Shown here: in pieces, positions 1 through 21,200 of the stretch
Layout: the number at the start of each line of letters is the position of its first letter
Numbering within the stretch: position 1 is the first letter of the stretch
From: Lamellibrachia satsuma
Lineage: Eukaryota > Annelida > Polychaeta > Sabellida > Siboglinidae
Assembly (NCBI GenBank): GCA_033239005.1
Contig: BSQZ01000052.1
Span: 3,382,501 to 3,446,500 of the forward strand
DNA length: 64,000 nucleotides
Direction: 5' to 3'
Made by a program: the position numbers and the translations under genes
Notes under the pieces: generated by a model
The model's input: only the letters and a program-made list of their open reading frames with translations
The model's database searches: none
Told to the model about the DNA's origin: nothing

Positions 1-300
1 AGAAATGCACAAAATACAATAATAATGAATGCTGTGTTATACACACGGTTATCTACTACTGCATGAAAACGTGTGTTGTATGTTTCTGAAGGTACGAATG
101 CATTTGCATCAGGAACAAAACCTACATATATTATCGTGAAGATGAAACATATGTCCCCAAACAATCGTTAAAATGTGTTTCCAACGTTATCTCCGTTAAT
201 CGTACACTTTACATAAAACAAATTCTGCAATTTCTGTATCTAACAAACAGTGCTGTCGTCAGCTGCAATAGCTACTCCATCAATTGACCATAATACATAC

Positions 301-9987
<9,687 letters not shown>

Positions 9988-10013
9988 CGCTATATGTATT
10001 CCTGGCACAGAAA

Positions 10014-10660
10014 CTGTAAAACAAACAAAAACATATGGAAAATCCAGGGAAGTGTAGACACGAAATCTAGAAATGCCATAGTTGATCCGTAAATGATATA
10101 TCGTGAACAAGAATCATTACCTTTGTTTTTTCGCCCTGGTGATTCATATTTCCTGTGTTAACTTCATCCCGTTTACCCATTATCTACCTTCTAGTCACCC
10201 TTCCTTTCACCCATGTATCACCCTCCATATCACCACATTCTCTCAATCACTATCATCCTATTCTCTTCCAACTTGTCAATCTAGTCTACCCCCACATGTC
10301 GTCCTAACCTCTCTCTACCTGTCTCCACATTCTCTCCATGGTACTCTATTATCTCCTATCTGTCAACTTATTATCTCTCTCCCTGCCACCCAAATTATCC
10401 CCTTTCTGAACTTCCCCTAATATCTAAAACATACGCGCACGCACGTACGCACGCACGCACGCACGCACGCACGCACTCTGCATATGATATGATTGTATAT
10501 TTGTAGGCCCCTATACACATGTGTGACTCCATCTACTGATCATAGTTGTAGACACAGCATTATTCCCATACATGTTCAACGATGGACCTAGGATTTAACC
10601 GGGACCGGGTGGGGCTCGCGTGCATGGTTTTTATATATCGTGGACAGATAAGCCTACAGT
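10014..10660. other. Upstream intron/intergenic DNA with CT-rich tract and (ACGC)n
   Basis: Just upstream of the first coding exon of the fusion gene. The 3' splice site tttacag ends at 10014. Positions 10,150-10,425 are strongly pyrimidine-biased on the plus strand, with repeated ACC and CTC words, and an (ACGC)n tract spans 10,436-10,476. The plus ORF here is composition-driven. An untranslated first exon is expected further right; the GC-richer block 11,740-11,900 is one candidate location but shows no decisive signal. Confidence 0.5.
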
Positions 10661-10665
10661 AGGTT

Positions 10666-11380
10666 AGTCTCGCTTATCCGACTCTCGCTCGCCTTCGTGA
10701 ATTCGCCGAGAAGAGAGTCTGGCCTCACACTAACCTCGATTATCCAGACTCCGCGTAGGGGCGCCACCGTTTGTAGCACACATTCGCTTGGAAGCAGAGT
10801 GGGGTTCTCATTGTGAAGAAAATTATGTATGCATCCAGATTCTGGGCACATTCATAAGTAGCTAATTAAGATTTCATTCGGATATTTGGCTAATTCATAA
10901 AATAGGACTGCACTTTTATAAGTTTATACGATGCAATTCGAATTAACATTAAACTGTGATTATATTGACACAACTGTCCCACTGAAAAGTTAAATCACGC
11001 AAAAAATGTTTAGTGTAACACCTCGATACTGACGCCGGTTGACTGCTGGCGCTTCACGGGAACGGCTACACAAAATGGTGTGGTGACAGTGGGTAACAAC
11101 GAGACCACACCTCTGCATCTAGACTCTCTTCTCGGTGAATTCACAGAGTCGAGCGAGAGCCAGATAAGCGAGAATAGCTTCACACGCGTGGTCTCGTTGT
11201 TACCCACTGTCACCACTCCATTTTGTGTACGCGTTCCCGTGATACGCCAACAGCCAATCAGCGTCATTATCGAGAGTCTACACTAAACATTATTTTCGCC
11301 TGATTTAACTGTTGTGTCAATAGGACCATATAATCACAGTTTAAATGGCACCACAGCATGGAGTCTAGATAATCGAGGCT
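10666..11380. mobile_element. Foldback element with long inverted arms
   Basis: Positions 10950-11108 and 11188-11344 are inverted copies of about 155 bp; the core GTGGTGACAGTGGGTAACAA / TTGTTACCCACTGTCACCAC is nearly perfect. The loop (11118-11176) is itself an inverted copy of 10669-10725, around GACTCTCTTCTCGG. The edges carry CTCGATTATCC / GATAATCGAGG, like pogo/Tigger termini. The right arm recurs at 24,539-24,656. It is non-coding. Confidence 0.7.
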
Positions 11381-11739
11381 AATAGGGGTTCGGACAAAAA
11401 ACAGAGACTATTGATGTATGCAGTGTCCCTGCTGTACGTAAGATACGTAGGACTAGGTGTCTTCGACCTTAGGCTTAGCAAAGCTCCAGTTTGAAAACTA
11501 TACACACAGTGTATTCGTTTTAGAAGGCGTTATGTCTACATGTATATAGAGGTATACGGCCAAATTAATTTATCGTACAGAAAGAGCGTTTTGCACTATG
11601 ACAAACATGTCTATTTGATAGAAAGTTCACTGACCACAATCACTGTTGCCGGTCTCGTCTACTGCGTTATCCGCTCGCGTGTCCACTTCGGAGCTCGGTG
11701 CAACGCAACTAACACACAACGAATAGTTGACTATTAAAA

Positions 11740-12440
11740 AACAACTCTAGCTCCGCGATGGAGCAGCCACTCCCCCGATAGCCGCTGCATTTGCATCCGG
11801 ATCTACGGCGCGGCGTAGGCCGCCCATCCTGGTTTACAAGTGCAAAGTTTACATCGAAACCGGATCTGTATGTTTACATCCGTGAGTGTGGCGTAAGTTA
11901 TGCACCTGATTCCTGATGTTTAACATGTATCGTAATCAACCAGGCACAGCCGTCCATGCAACAAACATGGCGCAATCGTGTGGGTAGGGTAGGGTATTAG
12001 ACTCTGTGCTCGATACGGAATCAGTGTCAGACCTTTTGTAAAGCCCCCCCCCAAAAAAAACGATAATTTTAACAATATAAAAGGTTAAGAACTGATAAAA
12101 GACAATGTCAGTGATCTATGTGATGATTATTTATTTGTCGTTAACAAATGTAAATGCAGTTGAATGCGCATTCGAATGTTAAGCATTTGAAATCATGATT
12201 TTTTTCTGCAGTTTTACAAACTTATTGATCCGTAACGATCGCGACTTCATTAAATGCAGGATCACACGGGCTACAGTGCTGTTGCACTGATAGATGCATG
12301 GCTCCACCCCGAAACGTAAATAAAGCAAGTTTCACTTTACCCCGCTGGTTCATTTTGCCCTGGCCTGCACTACGTATGCTTGCGGGGGGGGGCTGATATA
12401 AATAATGATGTTTATAAATAGACACACGTTATCAACACGA
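11740..12440. other. Intergenic stretch, GC-richer at 11,740-11,900
   Basis: A patch with several CpG sites (CGGCGCGGCGTAGG) stands out from AT-rich surroundings and could hold a promoter or first exon for the minus-strand fusion gene. No open frame or splice pair supports this. The rest is featureless. Confidence 0.3.
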
Positions 12441-12478
12441 GCGGTTTTTATATCACTGTCATATGGCTATGTATGCAC

Positions 12479-12638
<160 letters not shown>

Positions 12639-12757
12639 GTGCGTGCGTCCGTCCGTCCGTGCGTGAGTGCGTTAGATGGCTCTACCATGTCTTACACCGA
12701 GGCACTTAAGTAGGTTGAATTGGTACAGGGGAAAACATTCCAACAATATACCATCCT

Positions 12758-13404
12758 CATGTTCGTCCGTCGAGTCGACGAGGACCACTCTAGTCATCTG
12801 GGGGTAGTTGGGGTTGGATCTGGTGAGTGCGCAGATGGCTGACAAGGCCAATCCGTGCACGGAAGGTACGTTGGCAGTTGGGACAGGGGATGAGGGGGAC
12901 GTCATCTTGAGGATTGCTGGCTCGGGCTTTCCTGGCTTGCTTCCTTTGCTCTGGTGCAGCGGTCATGTTGGCCTCGCGTGTCTTGGAGCCTTTGTGCACG
13001 GAGGAACGCCACTTGACCTGGTCCATGGCGGTTTGTTCCCAGGAGTCGGGGGTGATGGCAAACGCGTTCAGGGATGATTTTAGAGTGTCTTTAACGCCCT
13101 CTTCTGGCCTCCATGGGACCGCTTTCCTTGCTGTAGTTCGCCATAGAAGAGCCTTTTGGGAGCCGATGGTCTGGCATGCCGGCTACATGTCCTGCCTAGC
13201 ATAGCTGGGACTGCATTAGGATGGTATAGATGCTGGGCAGGTCTGCTTGGGCAAGTACCGCAATGTCTGGAATCATGTCCTGCCACTTGATGTTGAAGAG
13301 TTTCCGGAGGCACGTTGTGTGGAAGTGGTTCAGCTTCTTGGCATGGCGTTGGTACACTGTCCATGTTTCACATGCGTAGAGTGTAGGGGAGCACCATTGT
13401 CCTG
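12758..13404 (-). mobile_element. 5'-truncated LINE 3' end flanked by 34-bp direct repeats
   Basis: Minus-strand frames read as the ORF2 C-terminus of a non-LTR retrotransposon: LYACETWTVYQRHAKKLNHF, LRKLFNIKWQDMIPD, KRLFYGELQQGKRS, then a basic tail and a terminal C2H2 finger (CPNCQRTF...SHLRTH) near 12,830-12,890. At least two frameshifts break it. Flanks 12,724-12,757 and 13,405-13,438 are the same 34 bp (33/34 identical), consistent with a target-site duplication. The element starts abruptly mid-ORF at the right flank, the usual 5' truncation. Confidence 0.85.
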
Positions 13405-13439
13405 TACAGGGGAAAACATTCCAACAGTATACCATCCTA

Positions 13440-14590
13440 CATACCGCAAGACCAGGGAATCCACTTCGCTTTTCTAGTAAATCTTTCTTGATTACTGTAT
13501 GCTCTAAATAAAATAAATTGCAAAATAGGAACTATTTCGTTGGTTAACACTGGCTTAATTAGTAATACTATTTCCAAATAATTAGAGATGAATCCAGTTG
13601 TGTAGAGATCTTAATAATTGTTTGGGATATCTCGGAATAATTACACATTTATTTGGAAAGACCTCTAAATCATGAGTTAATTTCAATTATACTGGCCATA
13701 TATCCACTCTTGAGTCTTGCTGTGAGCCCGCGGTCTAGCCAAGTTCGCATTTCCGACATATTGTTGGGGAAATCATTCCACAACACACCGCAACGTTTTC
13801 CGCAATTTTCCTGGGTAGACGCGCTCCCACTTTCAGGAAAACAGGTATTAAACTTGGTATTCGAGTACACAGTGAAGAACAACGTATACTCTCTGTTATT
13901 GTGTGTTATTGCATATATACACGTTTAATTGTATCATTGCATGCATAAAGGCATTAGTGATTAGGTCATCATGATAAACATACTCATAACTGTTTAACTT
14001 TAAATCAAGACAAGTTGAAGTTAGGCTAATTTTAACTTCGCCTCGGTTTTGCATTTCGAACAGACTATTGTGTTGCAGAATACATGCTTAGCCTTAGACG
14101 TAAATTTTTTATTCGATCAACATGCTAAAAATATTTAATATTCAGTTACTATAGCGGGGATAGATACAATGTGAGCGATAATTGAGGTTATACAGTCACA
14201 GTCTCAATTTACAGGCTACGTGAAATGTTGCCACCGTTTGTCGCACACAGGATAGCGTGAACAATAGTGTGTACTCCAGTCCACACACGTCGCTTGATCA
14301 AGCATCCATTGGCATTGTGACAAATATGATTGATTACCCGGAATCTGGGTGACCAGTGAAATTGATGCTCAAGCATACTCATCAAACACATATTTAACGT
14401 AAACCTTTATTTTAATACTATTAATAGTTTATACTAAGTCTAAGCATTCGAACCAACTTATAACTTCGATTACATTGACCTGTCACGTGCAATAAAATTA
14501 ATATTTAGCAATGATTTTGTTTTCCGTATCACCACCAGCTTGACATGTCACCAGTGGTATTGCTGTCAAGGAGTGGTCTCGTTGACTTTC
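13440..14590. other. Intergenic AT-rich DNA
   Basis: No gene recognised. Positions 14,160-14,480 share scattered words with the repeat at 10,740-10,960 (CCACCGTTTGT.GCACAC), suggesting an old diverged copy of the same family. Confidence 0.4.
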
Positions 14591-14593
14591 CAG

Positions 14594-14756
14594 CACATCG
14601 TTTCAATGGATTGAACAAACAGAACTCAATCAATTGAAAGACCTGCAACTAATGATGTTAGGCTCGACAGCCGAACAGATCCAGGGGCTTATACCAACTC
14701 TTCTAAGTTTGTCTCAGTTGGCAGCTAGCTTGCACACTATTGACCAAAAGTGTTAA
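14594..14756 (+). CDS. Possible terminal exon, unknown product
   Basis: After a TTTCCAG acceptor, one frame stays open for 53 codons to TAA at 14,754-14,756. It reads as an amphipathic leucine-rich helix pattern (TSFQWIEQTELNQLKDLQ... LLSLSQLAASLHTIDQKC). There is no ATG and no upstream partner exon is recognised. It could be the last exon of an unrecognised gene, or chance. Confidence 0.25.
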
Positions 14757-15230
14757 AAACATCCTATCCTTGAGCTAATAATTAACTGTCCACCAAGCAG
14801 CAGCTGAGCAGTATTGGTCTACTATGGGATAATCGGACTGTGTTATATGACAGTGACATTGTTTTTTTTGTTTCATTCCAATGAATATATGAAACATCTA
14901 CATCCGACTGGAATTGCGTGAGGTTAATTTAATTGGTAAATTTATTTATGAGTTAATTGTAATTTAATTAATTATGCACCCATCAGTTAATTTGAATCTA
15001 TGTAAGTGATTAAGTATGTCAAATGTTTAATCAAAAGAAAATACCTGTAGTTCCGATGGAAAATGTAATAGTAATAGCTTGAAATGTAATAGTAATATAT
15101 TACATTGCCTTCAGCATATAATAGAAATAGAAAGGAAACTAAGGAATAGTAATATATTACATTGCAATATAACAGACCCCTGGCCTGCAGTTGATGACAT
15201 CATTTATCTTTATTTGTTTTTTTGTTTTAG

Positions 15231-15281
15231 TATGATGTTAACTGAGAGGTGACTTATACATCTACAAGCTCCATGGCTAAG
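15231..15281 (+). promoter_or_regulatory. 5' leader exon with a short upstream ORF and 3-codon first CDS
   Basis: A strong acceptor (TTTTTTTGTTTTAG) precedes 15231. A small uORF ATGATG...TGA (15232-15252) comes before the main ATG at 15273, which encodes only Met-Ala-Lys before the donor GGTACG. The start is inferred from phase fit with exon 15539-15802. Confidence 0.55.
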
Positions 15282-18200
15282 GTACGAAAATTTACTGGTA
15301 CTTTACATAAAAATTTAACTTTTCACTTGTTTAATTTCTAATTAATCGCACTAACTGTAGATACACTGTTTGTGCATGATATATCCTGTCTTATGGAAGC
15401 ACCATTTTATATTTAGAACTGAAGATGTTTATGTAGTGAAGCAATCTTCCCATTCTGGTGAGGTAGACATTTTAGACCATTGTAGTGTTGTACGAGTGGA
15501 ATCATCAAACTGTGCTGAGCACGTTGACTTTGCTGCAGTCCAAGGACACCAAGGCAGTTGCCCCCTCTGGCAAGCGACCCCGGGGAAGACCCAGAAAGTT
15601 TCACTCCGTTGAAGAACAGAAGTCTAGTGTGCATGCCAGTGGGGTGAACCATGGGGTGTCCGGTGTGGCCCCTGCTGTTGACCATGGCGGGGGTGGAGAT
15701 GGCGACAGAAGGGTGGGAAAGGTGAAAGGAATGTCAAAAGAGGAGGACCTTCTCAAGGACATTCTGCTTGGCAACAGCAGTGACAACCAGGAGAGTGGAC
15801 AGGTAAGCAGCCCAGGTTACACAGGTCTTTGCATTTAAGCAGTGGATAAACCATGATGGGTAATTGGTTTGGTGCCTGTCACCAATTGCGATGATACACA
15901 AGAAATGCTGTATAATTTTTTAACAACACATGGTTCTAGACTTATATTTTTTTGTGTTTTGTGTGTGCACATTTTGCCGAGTAAACTATATATTTCTGGA
16001 CAGGGGAGACAATTTTCTGTTTGATTTTGGATACAAGGTAATACAACATGACTCACACTAACGTGCACTTTGACTGTCATCTGGTACGAATGGTATTGAA
16101 TGGTAAACATACAACATTTTGGTATTGGGTTACGTTTTCTGGTTTTATTTTGCACTCAAATGCATGGAAATAATTGACATAACAACAACCGAACGAGTCT
16201 CTCTTTGTAATATTTAACCCCTTGGCTAATTTTCATCAATGAGGTTGCCTGCTGCCAAGTAGCAATAGATGTTGCAATATGGAATCGGAGAAATCAGCTG
16301 CATGACACTTCATTATAAAATGGGCTATATCAGTTCACTGGCACTGAAACAGTTATGGTCTACTTTCCTCACAGCATGTATCCTAGGTGGGATAACACTT
16401 CATACAATTTTCTTCACTCACTAGTTGCCTCTGTTCATCCAGCAATATAAATAGAAACCTCTGTAAATAGTATGTGATGTGTTCTTGGTGGGTCACTTTC
16501 ATACTGGCTCGGCCTGAACTAACCAATGATGTGTTGCTCAGACTAACATGCTCCATTGCGGTCATGAATGTGTGATTGTAACTGGCAGTTGCTTGATTTA
16601 CTTTACATATTTACATGTAATGTTCATATGTATCTGGGTTCTTTTGAGTTACATATTATGTCATGTCACACATTTGTGTTCCAATGAAACTTGGGTCACA
16701 TTGAAGATTTGGCACTGAGTGACACTTCTGTGTGGCCAGTGCAGTTTCTAGTCTAGAGGTATATGTGTCTAGTTGAATTGTTCGCACTACTACTTACAGG
16801 TGATTCAAGTATGTTGGAAATATATACATTTGTTGATGTTGTTGGATGTTCTACCTACTTGCAACAAGAACGTTTGTATGAGTGTGTTGCAGGTGTACAC
16901 GTGTGTTGCTGCAGCTGTGTCGATACGCCTGTTGTCTCACGCAGTCGGCGGGGTGTGTGAAATAAGACGCCACCTAAAGCGAGTATGCAACGTAAGAGTG
17001 AGTGAGGCAACAACAGACGTCTGTATTCTTCATGGATCATGGCTCAACATCGCCAAGGCAAAACTCTTTATCAGCCAGGTTTGTTCATTCATTTACTCAA
17101 CGCTTTTATATCTGTCGGCAAAAACTAATTGTTCTGCCTGTACAAGTTCTTACTGAAACAACATTGAGATTTGTTTAGTTTTGTGTGTAAACCGTTTTGT
17201 TGTTGTTGCTGTATTTATATGTATTATTTATGTAACAATGCCTGTAATAAAACATTGTTGGGTTTTTCATTGGTGTTTGTCACATCATGTGTAGTTATTG
17301 CTATTTGTATTTGGCAGTGCTTGCAACGGCAGGGTGCTGGTAACATGGAACGATTGGAGGGGCAAGGTACAAACAATACCCCTGGCACAAACATCAAGGA
17401 GGAGCTGGGTACTGGCACCTCCCCTGACCTACAGATCATTGAGAGGCAGGATAGAGTTAACACCCCTGACACAGAGATCATTGAGGGGCAGGGTAAAGTC
17501 AACTCCCCTGCCAGTCAGTCCATGGAGGGTGCTGGTGACACTTGTGGCACAAGGCACAAAAGACCCGCGTGTTCACCTGCAGAGGACGCTCCGTCAGTGA
17601 AGCGTGATGCTGGCAATGTCTTCAGACAGTTGACTGACAATAACTGTGTGACAGAAGAAATAACTCCTCCAATTGGGGATGTGACAGTGAAACGTAGCAC
17701 GAGGACACGCAGGCCAACCTTTAGTTCATCTGAGTGGGCCACACCGCACGGCAGTCCACGCAGAGGTTCCAAGGAGGGCGAGAAAACAAATAAGTCAAAG
17801 TGTAGGACAGCCCTCTCCAGTCAGTCTATCCGTGGTTCTCGGTCAAGGAAGCAGTCTGAAGACCCTCTACTGAGAGACCCAACGCAGCAGAACGGTTGTG
17901 TCAGTGATGTAGGAACAGCAGGCAATGGGCATCTCGACCTCAAACAAGAACCTGATGTTCCGAGTGAGAGGCCCACAATGAAAGAGGAGACAGATCCTCA
18001 TGAGGGAGTCATCAAACACGACATTGAAACTAGTCAAGACGCAACACATACTGGCATTCTGCCAAATAGTATCAGCAGTGAGATAATACAAACAGTGGCT
18101 AGCAGAGAGGGGAGTCTGGCAGGTGGTAGCACAGAGACAGTTGGAGTAAACGTCAGTCCTGAGGCTACCCTAGCAAGTGACAGAACCAACAAAAGTGAAG

Positions 18201-21200
18201 CTGATACTCCCATCTCACACAGTGATGACTCAGGTAAGGCCAACTCAGTTACACTTACATAATTATATTAGTATACTGTATACACATATGATTCTGTTTC
18301 ATTTGAAACAAATATTATTTAATCTATATGGGATCAAAAATAAACATCTGGTTTGTGAGAAGGGTATATCAGCCATGTATTTCGACCATTTCAGCAATGA
18401 ACTGGAGTGAAGTAATGTTGCCTACGTAGTGTCTGTGTATCATATAAATGATAATTTGTACATTGTCCATTACATAGTGGCCTGTGTACATATTGTACAT
18501 TGTTTGCCATTACAGAGCGTGTGTTGAACTGTGTTCATTACACAGCAACCTGTACATTCTTTGTACATTGTTTGCCTATGAAATAGTGGCCTGTGTATAC
18601 ATTGAACTGTGCGTGTCCATTACAGAGCAGCCTGTGTACACATTGAATTGTGCTTGTCCATTACATAGCGATCTGTGTATACATTGAACTGTACTTGTCC
18701 ATTACAGAGCGGCCTGTGTACACATTAAACTGTGCTTGTCCATTACAGAGCGGCCTGTGTACACATTAAACTGTGCTTGTCCATTACAGAGTGGCCTGTG
18801 TTCACATTGAACTGTGCTTGTCCATTACAGACCGGCCTGTTTCAAATGGCCAGAAGTGTGAAGTGTTCAGCACGGTGTGTGAGATCTGTGGTTTCAAGTC
18901 AGCAACTGCTCAAGGACTCGTCAATCACAAAGGTAGCAATAGTTATTGGAACAGGTCACATGCCAGTTATTGTCTTGGTGAAAATCCCAGTTCATTAAAT
19001 TACTAACAGTCTGATACGGAATAAGTAATATCCTTTCAGACGCATTTTGCCAACAGATTTAGCTTAATTAGTATCAACTTCGACATGCTAGTTCATTTGT
19101 GCAAATGTGTTATTTGGTTTTGCTCGAATCATCGGACAAACTAATGAATTATTTTCGACTGGGCCTAGTAGCAAAAAATTACAAAAGTGGTTTATATACT
19201 ATTACATAATGCTATTCATTCTTACCAGTGTATCCGAACTAATGATCAAAGTCATTTCTCTTTCCATAAAACGATTGTGCCTTCACACACTGCATATAGT
19301 GCTGGCCTGTCACATCAGAACAAGTTGTCTGTTTTGCAGGTAACTACCACAGTGTCGTCATGTACGAGTGCGACATCTGCTTCCGTCGATTTGGTTACAA
19401 GAATGTTCGTGACCGTCACCGTGGCAGCCACTTACACGATGATGGCACTCTCAAGGAATCAGCCCTCATTGTCCACCAGATGGCTCTGAAGAAGCAGTGT
19501 CGAATTGAGAATCTCTCACCAGAACTACTGTGTGGAGCTGCAGGTGCTGTTTGTGTGAATGCTGGTGTGGAGGAGAACGGTTCAACGAAACTGGTGGAAC
19601 ATCTACTGGATTGGGAGAGAAAAGGGGAGAGAGAGGAGGGGCTTGTGGGCAAACCCCCCAAGAATGCTGACAACAAAACTGAAGACCATTGCTTAGGGAG
19701 TGAAGTTAAGGAACAGCTGCAAGAAGTCGATATCCCTAGGGATGGAGCAGGGGGAAAGGAACTAAAGACCGATGCTTTGCAAGAGAACGTGGAACTTTCT
19801 TCTGTCTGCGGGAGTGGACAAACAGGTAGGGTAGTGTTGATTGGTCCTTTAAATGTGAGCAGAGTTGATAAATACTTCAAATGCAATATTGCGCTGATGG
19901 TATAACTTTCGCAGTGTACCACATTACTTAATGGAGAATCTGAAGTAGTTTTGAAAAGATAGACTTTATTAACAACAACAGTCCCTTGAATAAGTGATTC
20001 TTTATTAGTTTGCATTAAATTGTTGCCTTATGTTCCATGTTGTATCTGATCTAACACGGGTGGTTGTACTTCAGTTGACATTCACGGTAACCTATGCCCA
20101 GCTGTAGTGAGTCGTGTGTTTGCAGGGAGTCAGCCGCGACTGTACGAATGTGAACTGTGCGGCGCCCGCCTCACGCAAGCCTACTACCTGAAGAAGCACT
20201 ACGAGGCCGTACATTACTCAGGCCGACAGCGTAAGAAGACGGACAGTGTTCGCAATCAGCTGGGACGACGCAACGACACCGCCTACGCGTGTCCTCACTG
20301 TACGTTCGTGTGCTACCGAATCCAGAACTTCACGCGCCACGTCGACAGTCACCGCCAGCCGGCGCTGCACCACTGTCAGCTGTGCAACTACAGCAACAAG
20401 CTGCGCGGTGAGGTGGCCCGACACATGCGCAATGCACACGGCGAGAAAAAATTCAAATGTCACCTGTGCGGCTGTGTGTTCCGCACTCAGATCCTCCTCA
20501 ACTGCCACGTGAAGCAGAAACACGAGAAGTCGCGACGGACGGTCTGCGAGATCTGTGGCAAAGTGTTGATGACGCGCAAGAGCTACTACAAGCACAAGGA
20601 ACTGTACCACGGCGACGAGGCGGTCGTCGGCAAGGTGATGTGTCAGACGTGCGGCCGCGTGCTTAACTCGCAGAAGCTGTACGACGCCCACTGGCGGAAG
20701 TGCCACGGCGAGGACGCTAACAACGAGGAGGAGCGCGAGATCGGGCAAGCCCTGCAGATCCTCAGCAACGGACACTTCCAGTGCCGGCACTGCCTGTACA
20801 AGAACGCCGTGGCGCGGGAAGTGCGCAGACACATCATTCGTGTGCACGCCGAGAAGAAGTTCAAGTGCGATCATTGCAGCGCGGCTTTCCCGCGCCAGAG
20901 CTTCCTCAACAAACACGTGCGCATACAGCACCAGGGGGCGGAGAAGGCTCAGTGCGGCCAGTGTAAGAAGGTCTTCAAGAACTACGTCAACCTGAAGGCG
21001 CACATGAACCGCATCCACCTGGAGGACAAGCCGTACCAGTGTAGCGTTTGTCTGCGAGCGTTCTTTGACAAACGCACCCTTGTCATGCACATGTAAGTTG
21101 ACGTGGAATCTCCTATCTAGTTGTCGGAGCGCCTTAATAGGGGTTTACGCATGTGTGATATCACCGAAGGTACAAGGCGGTGGCTTCAAAATAAGTTATA

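Noticed and set aside
10103..10420. 105-codon plus ORF
   Set aside because: CT-rich low-complexity DNA giving Ser/Pro/Leu/His text; no family or splice support.
16773..17156. Extra exon in intron 2 of the zinc-finger gene
   Set aside because: No donor/acceptor pair keeps the phase, and exons 15802 to 17318 already join in phase 0.
19416..20015. 199-codon minus-strand ORF
   Set aside because: Antisense of zinc-finger exon 5 and the following intron; no domain and Ser/Pro-rich only by complementarity.
20218..21090. 290-codon minus-strand ORF
   Set aside because: Exact antisense of the finger exon; Leu/Val/His-rich text is the complement of finger codons.
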